A DNA stretch of 64,000 nucleotides from Pararhizobium arenae (lineage in GTDB: Bacteria; Pseudomonadota; Alphaproteobacteria; Rhizobiales; Rhizobiaceae): the NCBI RefSeq assembly GCF_001931685.1, contig NZ_MOOY01000005.1:379106-443105 (forward strand), given 5' to 3'. The position numbers and the translations under genes were made by a program. This document shows, piece by piece, positions 1 to 11,099 of this stretch. The notes beneath the pieces were generated by a model that saw only the letters and a list, made by a program, of their open reading frames with translations, was not told where the DNA came from and searched no databases. Position 1 is the stretch's first letter; each line of letters opens with the position of its first letter.

Positions 1-2
1 AT

Positions 3-356
3 TTTGCCGTGCTGAAACAGGCCGAGCCGCTGGTATCGGCTATGGTCCGCTACTACTGGTCCGGCCTCGGCAGCCGTTTCGATGCGCAGCGAAAATCGGG
101 GTCTCGTGGCGGAAAGCGGAGCGGGCAGGACAAGGCGCTGCAGCCCGCCGATGCCGTCTGGCGCGATCTCAACCTCACCAGCCGCGAAACGGCGATCGTC
201 GATCTCGTGCTTCAGGGCCATTCGTCGGAATCGATCGGCCTGAAGCTCAACATCTCCACCGGCACCGTAAAGGTCCACCGCCGCAACGTTTATCGCAAGC
301 TCGGCATCTCCTCCCAGACCCAGCTTCTGTCGCTCTATCTGCGCAGTCTCGCCTGA
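3..356 (+). CDS. LuxR-family DNA-binding regulator, 5' end outside window
   Basis: The reading frame is open to the left edge, so this is the C-terminal part of a longer protein. The last ~65 residues form a LuxR/GerE helix-turn-helix: LTSRETAIVDLVLQG, then SSESIGLKLNIS and GTVKVHRRNVYRKLGI, the classic recognition-helix pattern. What precedes it has no visible receiver motif, so the sensory domain cannot be named. The hybrid kinase starts about 100 bases downstream on the same strand; a functional link is possible but not shown. The role as a transcription factor is firm, the target genes are unknown. Confidence 0.8.
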   Translation, partial: FAVLKQAEPLVSAMVRYYWSGLGSRFDAQRKSGSRGGKRSGQDKALQPADAVWRDLNLTSRETAIVDLVLQGHSSESIGLKLNISTGTVKVHRRNVYRKLGISSQTQLLSLYLRSLA

Positions 357-460
357 TCGTCGGCGAAGGTCGTGGGCTACTCCCGATACATTGTTTTCAT
401 GGCTTTACCCGGGCTGCAAAGCGGCTAGTTTCACGGGGGGATTCTAAGGAGCACAGGAAC

Positions 461-2725
<2,265 letters not shown>

Positions 2726-2944
2726 TCGCGAAGGTCGAGCGCCTCTGGCGAGGAGCTTCAAAACGTGGTGAACTGCCGGGAAATAGAAGTATCCGGCACG
2801 CACAATTTTGCGTGCATGCCGCTTGCAGCCTCGTGATTGCCATTTTCTTTACATCTCATTGAGCATGATCGGGGTGAAATCATGCGGCGCTGGGCGGCGG
2901 TGTAAAAGCCGTGACCCGGCCGGGGTGTTCATGAGGGGCAGCAC

Positions 2945-3421
2945 ATGGGCAAGGGCTTCTGTATGTCAGCGGTCATCTCCGCGCTCGCCATCGCAGGATG
3001 GCAGGCCTACTCCCTCGACGTGCCCGCCGCGACGAAACCTGCAAAGCCGCAGCCGGTCGCCTTTTCCCTCTACTGCCTGCGCAACATCGACGAATGCCCG
3101 ACGAAAGGGCCGAAGAAAGTGGCGATGACCGCGCAACTGCGTTCGACGATCGCCTATGTGCATTATCAGGTGAATGCGGAAATCAGGCCCCAGAGCGAGG
3201 CCGACGATGTCTGGCAGGCCGACGTCGCCTCCGGCGATTGCGATGACTACGTGATGACCAAGAGGCGGAGGCTTATCGAGGCCGGTATCCCGCCTACGGC
3301 GATGGGCCTGCGCTTGAAGCGTCTGGCCGACGGCGAAGGGCACGTTACTTTGCTGGTGCGAACCACGGAAGGCACTTACGAACTGGACAATCTGCGCAAA
3401 AGCGTTATCCGGCGCTTCTGA
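2945..3421 (+). CDS. Short transglutaminase-like cysteine peptidase (BTLCP family)
   Basis: A 158-residue protein with an N-terminal hydrophobic segment (residues ~5-25) that looks like a signal peptide, so export to the periplasm is expected. The BTLCP catalytic triad is visible: Cys99 in GDCDDYV, His133 in EGHVTLL and Asp148 in ELDNL. It stops about ten residues after the Asp strand, whereas most family members continue ~25 residues with a conserved aromatic/RQS tail. Family members act as periplasmic proteases, some on adhesins (LapG). No adhesin or LapD-like partner is visible nearby. The family call is firm; activity of this short form is uncertain. Confidence 0.8.
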   Translation: MGKGFCMSAVISALAIAGWQAYSLDVPAATKPAKPQPVAFSLYCLRNIDECPTKGPKKVAMTAQLRSTIAYVHYQVNAEIRPQSEADDVWQADVASGDCDDYVMTKRRRLIEAGIPPTAMGLRLKRLADGEGHVTLLVRTTEGTYELDNLRKSVIRRF

Positions 3422-3439
3422 CCACCGGTAGGGACGGCA

Positions 3440-3700
3440 TCACTCGGCGTCCTGCCTCACGCGCCTGCTGAACCGCAGGCGCCGAAGCGAGAACGTCGGC
3501 AACTGCCTCACCTCCGGCGCAATGACCAGTTCAAAAAACGTGCCCGGTTTCTCCGCCTCGACCATCTTGTCCACGAGCATGCGGTCGGGGCAATCGAACA
3601 CTCGCAGGTTGCCGCGCGCCGAAACGATGCCAAGGAGATGCTCCGTGGCGTCGTAATAAATTCTCTTGATCGATCTTGACTGCAAGTCCCAGCAAAGCAT
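3440..3700 (-). CDS. KTSC-domain small protein
   Basis: An 86-residue protein. Its middle resembles the KTSC domain, a small beta-rich module also found at the C-terminus of some lysyl-tRNA synthetases: SRSIKRIYYDATEHLLGIV, then a VFDCPDRMLVDKM segment and GTFFELVI. The ATG at 3700 is preferred to one at 3730 because a purine-rich GCGGGGGC lies just upstream. It is convergent with the peptidase gene, 18 bases apart. The biochemical function of free-standing KTSC proteins is not known to me. Confidence 0.6.
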   Translation of the reverse strand: MLCWDLQSRSIKRIYYDATEHLLGIVSARGNLRVFDCPDRMLVDKMVEAEKPGTFFELVIAPEVRQLPTFSLRRLRFSRRVRQDAE

Positions 3701-3873
3701 GGCAAAGCCCCCGCTTCGAATGCGTCGCAATCAAATGCCACACGCCAAGAGTTGTAAAGTGCTGCGGTGCAATATGGCACGACGCACCCAAAAAAAGACC
3801 GGCTCCCTGCGTTGCTGGGGTTTTGTAAGTAACCACTATCTACCAATGGTTGTATTTATGAGTATCGTCTGTA

Positions 3874-4815
3874 TCAGGCCTCGCTTAAGATTTCGCCATC
3901 GCCTGCAAGGCGCTCGAAAAGCGAGCGCCGGGCCCGACCAACATCCCGCAACGGCGGTTCGCCATATTGGCGTGCATATTCGCGGCTGAACTGCGACTGG
4001 CTTTCGTACCCGACCTGATGTCCGGCGGAACCCGCATCCAGCTTTTCCTCCAGCATCAGGCGTCGTGCTTCCTGCAGCCGCAGACGCTTCTGGTATTGCA
4101 TCGGACTCATGGCGGTGACCGCCTTGAAATGATGGTGCAACGAAGAAACGCTCATGCTGACGCGGTGCGCCAGTTCTTCAATGCGAAGCGGCAGGGCATA
4201 GTATTCCTTCAGCCAGGCGCAGGCTTTGCTGATCTGGTGAGACTGGCTTTCCGTCACCGCCATCCGCCGCAGGCGCGCGCCTTGGGGTCCGGCCAGCAGC
4301 CGGTACAGTATTTCCTGTTCGAGGAGCGGCGCCATCATTGCCGCTTCCTGCGGACGCTCCAGCAACCGCAGCAACCGGATGATGGCATCAACCAGTTCTT
4401 CGGTCACCTGCGACACGACCATGCCGCGTTCGCTGGTCTCGACCTCTGCCGGAGCGGGGCCCAGCGTCTGCACAAGGCTTGCCACCTTGCCGAAATCGAT
4501 TTCGAAGCCGACGCTGAGATAGGGCTTTTCCAGCGTCGCATCGACCACGCGGCTGGTCACCGGCAGATCGAGCGAGGTCAGCAGAAAATCGCTGCCGCCA
4601 TAGCGATAGATCTCGTTGCCGAGAACGACTTCCTTCGTACCCTGCGCCACGAGGCCGAAACTCGCCTTGAAGGCAGAGCAGACCGGCATTCCCACCGTAG
4701 AGAGCCGGTTGATCATCAGCCCCTTGATCGGCGTCAGGTGTTCGCCGTCTTCCGTCGCATAGGAAGCGATAAGGTCGATCAATTCCTGCTGGCGTAAAAG
4801 CGTTCCGTTCTTCAT
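3874..4815 (-). CDS. AraC-family transcriptional regulator
   Basis: A 313-residue protein with an AraC_N-type sensory domain (residues ~20-180) and a C-terminal double helix-turn-helix (~210-305; MSVSSLHHHFKAVTAMSPMQYQKRLRLQEAR and GYESQSQFSREYARQYG, shown as two motifs). GGGGAGG eight bases before the ATG at 4815 decides the start over a GTG at 4824. It is divergent from the alcohol dehydrogenase gene with a ~210-base shared intergenic region. In many proteobacteria this AraC subfamily sits beside aldehyde reductases and responds to aldehydes, so regulation of the neighbour is a reasonable inference. Confidence 0.88.
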   Translation of the reverse strand: MKNGTLLRQQELIDLIASYATEDGEHLTPIKGLMINRLSTVGMPVCSAFKASFGLVAQGTKEVVLGNEIYRYGGSDFLLTSLDLPVTSRVVDATLEKPYLSVGFEIDFGKVASLVQTLGPAPAEVETSERGMVVSQVTEELVDAIIRLLRLLERPQEAAMMAPLLEQEILYRLLAGPQGARLRRMAVTESQSHQISKACAWLKEYYALPLRIEELAHRVSMSVSSLHHHFKAVTAMSPMQYQKRLRLQEARRLMLEEKLDAGSAGHQVGYESQSQFSREYARQYGEPPLRDVGRARRSLFERLAGDGEILSEA

Positions 4816-5025
4816 GTGAAGCACCTCCCCGGTACGTCGTCGTTTTCGTTTCCCGAATTTAGGAAATACGCATCATCTAGCAGATTGTCGCGGTCATGTT
4901 TTGCAGGATTGTGCAAAAATTTTGCAGGATCGCTCTAACGCTTGTTTTGGTTCGGGGCCATAGTGCGCGCGGGAGAAGCCATTCGCGTTTCCTTTCCCCG
5001 CCTCAAGAAATTTAAGGAGCAATCC

Positions 5026-6066
5026 ATGGCCCTGGCAAGAGGATATGCGGCGACCGATGCGTCCAAGCCGCTTGAACCTTTCACTTTCGAACGACGCGCG
5101 CCGAATGCGGACGACGTCGTCATCAGCATCAAATATTCCGGCATCTGCCATTCCGACATTCACCAGGCCCGTGGTGAATGGGGCAATTCCAATTTTCCGA
5201 TGGTGCCCGGACACGAGATCGCCGGCATCGTCACCGAGGTCGGCTCCGGTGTTACGAAGTTCAAGGTCGGCGACCGCGTCGGCGTCGGTTGCTTCGTCGA
5301 TTCCTGCACGGCCTGCGCAAGCCGCGATCTTGATATCGAGCAGTACCTGCCGGGCCTCGTCGGCACCTACAATGCCTTCGAAGCCGATGGCGTGACGCCG
5401 ACCTATGGCGGTTATTCCGATAGCATCGTGGTCAAGGAAGGCTATGTGCTTTCGCTGCCGGCAAACCTCGATTTTGCGGCAACCGCACCGCTGCTGTGCG
5501 CCGGCATCACGCTTTATTCGCCGCTGCGTCACTGGAATGCCGGTCCGGGCAAGAAGGTCGCAATCGTCGGCATGGGCGGCCTTGGCCACATGGGCGTCAA
5601 GCTGGCGCACGCAATGGGCGCCGATGTAACGGTGCTCAGCCAGTCGCTTTCCAAGAAGGAAGACGGCCTGAAGCTCGGTGCGGATCATTATTACGCCACG
5701 TCCGACCCGGAAACCTTCAAGTCGCTGGCGAGCAGCTTCGACCTGATCCTCTGCACGGTCTCGGCCGAGCTTGACTGGAATGCCTATGCGAGCCTGTTGA
5801 AGGTCGACGGCACGCTGGTTCTTCTCGGCATCCCGGAAAAGCCGGTTCCGGTCCATGCGTTCTCGCTGGTTCCGGCCCGCCGCAGCATTTCCGGTTCGAT
5901 GATCGGCTCGATCAAGGAAACCCAGGAAATGCTGGATTTCTGCGGCGAGCACAACATCGTCTCGGAAATCGAAATGATCCGCATGGATCAGGTCAACGAA
6001 GCCTATGACCGCGTCGTGAAAAGCGACGTGCGCTATCGCTTCGTGATTGATATGGCGACGCTGTAA
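5026..6066 (+). CDS. NAD(P)-dependent zinc alcohol dehydrogenase (YahK/CAD type)
   Basis: A 346-residue medium-chain dehydrogenase, cytoplasmic, expected to interconvert aldehydes and alcohols with NADP(H). Catalytic zinc ligands are present: Cys41 (GICHSD), His63-Glu64 (GHE) and Cys158. The Rossmann motif GMGGLGHMG is at ~182-190. Of the four structural-zinc cysteines only Cys94 and Cys97 remain; the positions of the other two are Arg100 and Leu108. AAGGAG precedes the ATG at 5026; an upstream in-frame ATG at 4942 lacks support. It is divergent from the AraC regulator, which probably controls it. The exact substrate is unknown. Confidence 0.9.
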   Translation: MALARGYAATDASKPLEPFTFERRAPNADDVVISIKYSGICHSDIHQARGEWGNSNFPMVPGHEIAGIVTEVGSGVTKFKVGDRVGVGCFVDSCTACASRDLDIEQYLPGLVGTYNAFEADGVTPTYGGYSDSIVVKEGYVLSLPANLDFAATAPLLCAGITLYSPLRHWNAGPGKKVAIVGMGGLGHMGVKLAHAMGADVTVLSQSLSKKEDGLKLGADHYYATSDPETFKSLASSFDLILCTVSAELDWNAYASLLKVDGTLVLLGIPEKPVPVHAFSLVPARRSISGSMIGSIKETQEMLDFCGEHNIVSEIEMIRMDQVNEAYDRVVKSDVRYRFVIDMATL

Positions 6067-6082
6067 GAGCCTACCTTCGAGG

Positions 6083-6205
6083 TATTGCCCCTCACCCTAG
6101 CCCTCTCCCCGCAGGCGGGGAGAGGGGACGACGGAGTTTGCCGCTTGTCCCTTCTCCCCGTCATAACGGGGAGAAGGTGGCCGACAGGCCGGATGAGGGG
6201 CAATA
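6083..6205. repeat. Compound intergenic palindrome, family B
   Basis: Outer 12-base arms TATTGCCCCTCA and TGAGGGGCAATA are perfect inverted repeats. Inside are two hairpins: CCTCTCCCCGCAGGCGGGGAG, given here as stem CTCCCCG/CGGGGAG, and CTTCTCCCCG/CGGGGAGAAG. It lies between the dehydrogenase and Lrp genes, which converge, so it may also end transcription. Related copies are near 23371-23417 and 33877-33905. Confidence 0.8.
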
Positions 6206-6230
6206 CTTCTCCGAACTTCCGGCAAAAACC

Positions 6231-6701
6231 TCACAAAAGCTGCAGCGGCCCGTCGTTCTTGATCTCTTCCATCACCGCATAGGTCCGCGTTTCCTTTACC
6301 CCTGGCAGGGTCCAGAGCACTTGGCCGAGAAAACTGCGATAGGCGTTCATGTCCTCGAAGCGGGTCTTGACGAGATAATCGAAACCGCCCGCCACCATAT
6401 GACATTCCAGCACGGCCGGCGCCTTGCGCACGGCTTCGGCAAAATTGTCGAACACCTCCGGCGTCGTCTTGTCGAGCATGACCTCGATGAACACGAGCAG
6501 GCCGAAACCCAGCTTGTGCGGGTCAAGCCGCGCGCCGAAGCCAGAGACGTAGCCGTCCTTCAAGAGCCGCCGCAACCGTTCGCTGGTGGCCGTGGGGGAG
6601 AGGCCGATACGCTCGGCCAGTTCCAGATTGGTGATGCGTCCGTCGCCCTGAAGGATGTTCAGGATCTTGCGATCGATCTTGTCGATATCCTGGATGGCCA
6701 T
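6231..6701 (-). CDS. Lrp/AsnC-family transcriptional regulator
   Basis: A 156-residue protein with an N-terminal winged helix (DRKILNILQGDGRITNLE, then GLSPTATSERLRRL) and a C-terminal RAM ligand-binding domain ending with the usual GVKETRTYAVMEEIK pattern. The family binds amino acids and controls their metabolism. The gene starts one base after the M20 amidohydrolase stop on the same strand, so the two are almost certainly co-transcribed. An amino-acid or N-acyl amino-acid effector is a fair inference, but the ligand is not known. Confidence 0.9.
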   Translation of the reverse strand: MAIQDIDKIDRKILNILQGDGRITNLELAERIGLSPTATSERLRRLLKDGYVSGFGARLDPHKLGFGLLVFIEVMLDKTTPEVFDNFAEAVRKAPAVLECHMVAGGFDYLVKTRFEDMNAYRSFLGQVLWTLPGVKETRTYAVMEEIKNDGPLQLL

Positions 6702-6702
6702 G

Positions 6703-7866
6703 TCAGGCGGCCAGCCGGGTTTCGGTGAGTTTCACCCAATAGGAGATCCCGTGGGGAATGACGTCGTCGTTGAAGTCATAGGCCGGATTGTGCAAGCCGG
6801 CCGTGTCGCCATTGCCGATGAAGACGAAGGCGCCGGGGCGAGCCAGCAGCATATAGGAAAAATCCTCGCCCCCCATCATCGGGTCGAGGCCGTCGGACAC
6901 CTTGCTGTCGCCGGCGATGCCCCGCGCAGCCTCCAGCGCATAGGCCGTCTCGGCGGCATGGTTGACTGTCACCGGATAGTTGCGGGCGTAGCGCACGGTG
7001 GCTTTCGCGCCATAGGCGGCGCAGAGGCTCTCGGCGATCTGGCCGATACGTTTTTCGGCGATATCGCGCATGTCGGGCATCAGCGTGCGCACGGTGCCGG
7101 CGAGAATGGCCTGCTCGGGGATGATGTTGTGGGCAAAGCCGGCATTGAACTTGGTCACGGAAACCACGACCGAAGCCAGCGGATCGGCCGTACGTGATGC
7201 GATGGTCTGCAGCGCGTTGACGATCTGCGAGCCGATGACGATCGGGTCGATAGTCTTGTGCGGCTGGGCCGCATGGCCGCCGCGGCCGTCGATGGTGATG
7301 GTGAATTCGTCGGTGGAGGCCATGATCGGACCCACGCGGCTGCCGAACTCGCCGACCGGCATCCCCGGCATATTGTGCATGCCGTAGACTTCCGCGATGG
7401 AGAAGCGCTCCATCATGCCGTCCTTGACCATCTCGTTGCCGCCGCCGCCGCCCTCTTCGGCCGGCTGGAAGATCACCGCGACCGCGCCCTTGAAGTTGCG
7501 GGTTTCGGAAAGATATTTCGCCGCGCCCAGCAGCATGGCGGTGTGGCCGTCATGGCCGCAGGCGTGCATCTTGCCGGGCGTGGTCGATGCCCAGGCCTTG
7601 CCGCTGGTCTCCGTCATCGGCAGCGCGTCCATGTCGGCGCGCAGGCCAATGGTGCGGCCTTCGCCGAGATTGCCGCGGATGATGCCGACGACGCCGGTGC
7701 GGCCGATGCCGGTCACGATTTCGTCAACGCCGAAGTCCCGGAGTTTCTTTTCGACGAAGCTCGCCGTATTTTCCACCGCGAACAGAAGCTCCGGTTTCGT
7801 GTGCAGGTAGCGGCGCCATTCGGTCACTTCGTTCTGGAGTTCGGCGGCGCGGTTCAGAATGGGCAT
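6703..7866 (-). CDS. M20 family amidohydrolase (hippurate/N-acyl-amino-acid hydrolase type)
   Basis: A 387-residue cytoplasmic metallopeptidase of family M20D that hydrolyses N-acyl amino acids to an amino acid and a carboxylate. Metal and catalytic motifs are in order: ADMDALPM, HACGHDGH, the EEGGGGG acid pair and GGEDFSYM near the C-terminus. The dimerisation domain is inserted in the middle (around GRGGHAAQPH). Length is normal for the family. It leads a two-gene unit with the Lrp-type regulator. The natural substrate cannot be decided from sequence. Confidence 0.9.
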   Translation of the reverse strand: MPILNRAAELQNEVTEWRRYLHTKPELLFAVENTASFVEKKLRDFGVDEIVTGIGRTGVVGIIRGNLGEGRTIGLRADMDALPMTETSGKAWASTTPGKMHACGHDGHTAMLLGAAKYLSETRNFKGAVAVIFQPAEEGGGGGNEMVKDGMMERFSIAEVYGMHNMPGMPVGEFGSRVGPIMASTDEFTITIDGRGGHAAQPHKTIDPIVIGSQIVNALQTIASRTADPLASVVVSVTKFNAGFAHNIIPEQAILAGTVRTLMPDMRDIAEKRIGQIAESLCAAYGAKATVRYARNYPVTVNHAAETAYALEAARGIAGDSKVSDGLDPMMGGEDFSYMLLARPGAFVFIGNGDTAGLHNPAYDFNDDVIPHGISYWVKLTETRLAA

Positions 7867-8004
7867 TTGTCTTTCCTGTGCTTGCGGGCATGCGCTTCAG
7901 GCGCGGGGATGGCAGGTTGTGAAAGAAAGGGCTTTGCCATCACCTTGCCATATAGGTTAAATAGCCGGGCGACACGAGGCAATTCCCGATTTCGAGGTTC
8001 GATA

Positions 8005-9117
8005 GTGGTCAACAGTGCAATTTCGATTGGAAGCAAGAAACTCGCCATTTTGGCGGCGAGTTGCGCCATCGCCCTGTCGAGTGTCCTGCCGGCAATGGCA
8101 AATCCGCGCCTGGTCGTCGATGTGAATTCGCTGAAGGTCTATGAGCAGCAGGATATCTTCCAGCGCTGGTATCCGGCTTCGCTGACCAAGCTGATGACCG
8201 CTTACACGACCTTCCGCGCCATCAAGGCAGGCCGACTGACGCTTCAAACCCCTGTTGTCATGAGCAAGCATTCCGCTGCCGAGCCGGCCAGCAAGATGTA
8301 CCTGAAACCCGGCCAGGCCATGCCGCTCGACAGCGCTCTCAAGATGATGCTGATCAAGTCGGCCAACGACATCGCGGTCGCCATCGGCGAAACCGTTGCC
8401 GGTTCGGAGCCCGCTTTCGTCGACATGATGAATGCCGAAGCCCGCCGTATCGGCATGACCTCCTCGCATTTCGTCAACCCGAATGGGCTGCCCGGTCCCG
8501 GCCAGTACACCACGGCCCGCGATCTTGCGGTTCTGGCGATTACCCTGAAGCGGGAATTCCCGGAATATGCGCCGTACTTCGCCTATGAGGGCTTTCAGAC
8601 CGGCAAGAAGAAATACCCGAACTACAACATGCTGATCGGCCGTTTCGATGGTGCCGATGGCATGAAGACCGGCTTCATCTGCGCGTCCGGCTTCAATCAG
8701 GTCTCGTCCGCGACCCGCAACGGCCGCAGCGTCGTTTCCGTGGTGCTCGGTTCGGATAGCCTCGGTGCCCGTGCCGATGAATCCGCGCGGCTTCTGCAGA
8801 TGGCGCTCACGGAAAGCAGCGCCGGCAAGCCGGGCCTCGGCCAGATCGCGCCCTATGGCGAAAACCGCGATACGGTGACCGATATCAGCAAGGAAATCTG
8901 CTCGGCCCATGCAGCAAAGGTGCGCAGCGAAGGCCGCGACGAGGCGGGTCGCCAGAAGCTGCTGTCGCCCTTCATCCACGAGATCGACCGGCCGCTGCGC
9001 CTTGTCTCGGCGGAACTTCTGCCGGGCAGCGGCACGACGAATGCCAAGGGTCAGGTTGCCGGCGGGCAAGGTGATGTTGCCAACGTGCCGATCCCGGTCC
9101 CGCGCCCGACCTTTTAA
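8005..9117 (+). CDS. D-alanyl-D-alanine carboxypeptidase, family S11
   Basis: A 370-residue periplasmic penicillin-binding protein that trims the terminal D-Ala from peptidoglycan stem peptides. It has a signal peptide (residues 1-32, cleavage likely after PAMA), Ser59-x-x-Lys62 in PASLTKLM, Ser119-Ala-Asn121 and the KTG triad at 221-223. The GTG at 8005 with GAGG upstream is chosen because it begins the signal peptide; the frame is open far upstream over the antisense of the amidohydrolase gene. The C-terminal ~120 residues lack a clear PBP5-like amphipathic anchor. The GTPase gene follows after 31 bases. Confidence 0.9.
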   Translation: MVNSAISIGSKKLAILAASCAIALSSVLPAMANPRLVVDVNSLKVYEQQDIFQRWYPASLTKLMTAYTTFRAIKAGRLTLQTPVVMSKHSAAEPASKMYLKPGQAMPLDSALKMMLIKSANDIAVAIGETVAGSEPAFVDMMNAEARRIGMTSSHFVNPNGLPGPGQYTTARDLAVLAITLKREFPEYAPYFAYEGFQTGKKKYPNYNMLIGRFDGADGMKTGFICASGFNQVSSATRNGRSVVSVVLGSDSLGARADESARLLQMALTESSAGKPGLGQIAPYGENRDTVTDISKEICSAHAAKVRSEGRDEAGRQKLLSPFIHEIDRPLRLVSAELLPGSGTTNAKGQVAGGQGDVANVPIPVPRPTF

Positions 9118-9148
9118 AGCGCATCCATAATCTCCGATCGGATTTTCC

Positions 9149-10300
9149 ATGACTGCATCTTCGAACGCGGTGCCGGTGTCGATCCTCACCGGCTTTCTCG
9201 GTGCCGGCAAGACGACGCTGCTGAACCGGCTGCTGAAGGATCCGGATCTTTCCGATACCGCCGTGATCATCAATGAGTTCGGCGATGTGTCGCTCGATCA
9301 TCTTCTGGTCGAGGCGTCGAGCGACGGCATCATCGAGCTGTCCGATGGCTGCCTCTGCTGCACCGTGCGCGGCGAGCTGGTCGATACGCTGGCAGATCTG
9401 ATGGACCGCATGCAGAGCGGCCGCATCCGCCCGCTCAAACGCGTCGTGATCGAGACCACCGGCCTTGCCGATCCGGCGCCCGTGCTGCAATCGGTGATGG
9501 GCAATCCGATCATCGCCCAGAGCTACGGTCTGGATGGCGTGGTCACCGTCGTCGATGCTGTCAACGGCTTCTCGACGCTCGACAATCATGAAGAGGCGGC
9601 CAAGCAGGTGGCCATGGCCGACCGGCTGGTGATCTCGAAATCGACGCTTGCGTCGGCTGAGGGCGTCGCTGCCCTCAAGGCGCGTCTTGCGACGCTTAAT
9701 CCGCGAGCCGAGTTTATTGACGGCGATCTGCCGGAGGCGGGGAAGGCCGAGCTTTTCAACTGCGGTCTTTACGATCCGGGCACGAAGAGCGCCGATGTCG
9801 GTCGCTGGCTGCAGGACGAGGCGCATCATGATCACCAAGATCATGAACACCATGACCATGAACACCACGACCATTGCAGTCATGATCATGAAGGCCATCA
9901 CCACCACGAAGCCAACCGCCACGGCGCGGATATCCGCTCCTTCAGCATCGTGCATGATCGCCCTATCGAGCCGATGGCACTGGAGATGTTTATCGATCTC
10001 CTGCGTTCGGCCCATGGCGAAAAACTTTTGCGCATGAAGGCGATCGTTGCGATGTCGGACCGGCCGGACAGGCCCCTGATCCTGCATGGCGTGCAGAGCG
10101 TCTTTCACCCGCCGCAGAGACTTGCCGCCTGGCCGGACCCGAACGATCGCCGCACCCGCATGGTGATCATCACCAAGGGCCTGGAAGAGGCTTTCGTTCG
10201 CGACCTGTTCGATGCGTTCACCGGCAAGCCGTCTGTCGATCGGGCTGATCGGCAGGCACTGGAAGACAATCCGCTGGCGGTGCCGGGAATGAAATTGTAG
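9149..10300 (+). CDS. CobW/COG0523-family GTPase with His-rich metal-binding loop
   Basis: A 383-residue P-loop GTPase of the metallochaperone group. Walker A GFLGAGKTT is at residues 15-23, the metal-binding GCLCC at 67-71, and the ETTGLADP switch is present. The usual NKxD guanine motif reads SKST here. Residues ~224-262 are a tract of about twenty histidines mixed with Asp and Glu, typical of zinc-handling members (ZigA/YeiR-like). The C-terminal CobW_C domain follows. It is likely co-transcribed with the carboxypeptidase 31 bases upstream. No clear Zur operator is visible, so the metal (Zn most likely) is inferred. Confidence 0.9.
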   Translation: MTASSNAVPVSILTGFLGAGKTTLLNRLLKDPDLSDTAVIINEFGDVSLDHLLVEASSDGIIELSDGCLCCTVRGELVDTLADLMDRMQSGRIRPLKRVVIETTGLADPAPVLQSVMGNPIIAQSYGLDGVVTVVDAVNGFSTLDNHEEAAKQVAMADRLVISKSTLASAEGVAALKARLATLNPRAEFIDGDLPEAGKAELFNCGLYDPGTKSADVGRWLQDEAHHDHQDHEHHDHEHHDHCSHDHEGHHHHEANRHGADIRSFSIVHDRPIEPMALEMFIDLLRSAHGEKLLRMKAIVAMSDRPDRPLILHGVQSVFHPPQRLAAWPDPNDRRTRMVIITKGLEEAFVRDLFDAFTGKPSVDRADRQALEDNPLAVPGMKL

Positions 10301-10361
10301 GTCGGGCTTGGGCGCGGCGGGGCGAGGGATCATATCGGATGGTAGTCAAGCCCCATCCGTG

Positions 10362-11069
10362 ATGATCACCGAGCCCATGCAGAGAAACAAGCAGCAGGAT
10401 CGTGGCTCATGCCGCACGGCGCTTGTCGTTTCTCTTGTCCTCCACGTCCTGCTCTTAACGCTGCTTCTTTTTCTCTTGGCCGGGCCGTTTCCGCATCCTC
10501 GGGTGGAAGACGCAGTCGCTGTATCCATTATTTCGGCGCAGGAATTCCGGAATGTTGTGCAATCGGATGCCAAAGCCACGGCGAAGCCGCTGAAGTCTTC
10601 TGAAGTGCCCGAGGCAATACCACGACAGCCGACTTTTCAGCCTCTGATGAAGGAACAGGATCGAAGTGCCGACATGATCGAGGCAAGGCATTTCCTTTCC
10701 ACAAAAGTTCTGAATGATCCAAGAAGTGCGAAAGCGCGCAAGGCGATGGGTGAGCTTGCTCCATCGGAGCGGATCGTTCAGCTCTGCAATATCGAGGCTA
10801 TGGAGCAAATTCATGCCACGAACGCTATCCTTCAGCCTGATTTCGTTGTGGCTTATGCAATGGCTGAGATGAAACTCGGGGAGTACAGTCTGGCTGCGGA
10901 AGGAGCGGCCTTCCGTAGCAAGCGTCGATGGTACGGGATCACTTTCCGCTGCACGGTTTCACCAGATTACCAGACGGTTGTTTCCTTCGCCTTCAAGGTG
11001 GGAGACGCAATCCCCGAAGCCGAATGGGCGAGCCACCAGCTTTCCGTCGACGATGGACCTGCGGACTGA
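10362..11069 (+). CDS. DUF930 protein with TonB-like membrane anchor
   Basis: A ~235-residue protein. A single N-terminal hydrophobic helix (VVSLVLHVLLLTLLLFLLAG) resembles the anchors of TonB/TolA proteins. A linker follows, then a DUF930 domain with RIVQLCNIEAMEQI and PDFVVAYAMAEMKLG, ending in a Cys pair region (ITFRCTVSPDYQTVVSF). DUF930 is mostly rhizobial and of unknown function; periplasmic location is inferred from the anchor. ATGs at 10362 and 10377 are both possible and neither has a strong ribosome site. Fewer G/C at wobble positions than the neighbours is apparent by eye. Confidence 0.75.
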   Translation: MITEPMQRNKQQDRGSCRTALVVSLVLHVLLLTLLLFLLAGPFPHPRVEDAVAVSIISAQEFRNVVQSDAKATAKPLKSSEVPEAIPRQPTFQPLMKEQDRSADMIEARHFLSTKVLNDPRSAKARKAMGELAPSERIVQLCNIEAMEQIHATNAILQPDFVVAYAMAEMKLGEYSLAAEGAAFRSKRRWYGITFRCTVSPDYQTVVSFAFKVGDAIPEAEWASHQLSVDDGPAD

Positions 11070-11099
11070 GGTTTCTACCGAAGTTCCGGGAAGCGCTTC

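Noticed and set aside
7258..8004. N-terminal extension of the DD-carboxypeptidase frame
   Set aside because: It is antisense to the amidohydrolase gene, has no family counterpart, and a signal peptide begins at 8005.
8972..10333. Long minus-strand frame (453 codons) opposite the CobW gene
   Set aside because: Mirror of a high-G+C gene; Arg/His-rich translation without any domain.
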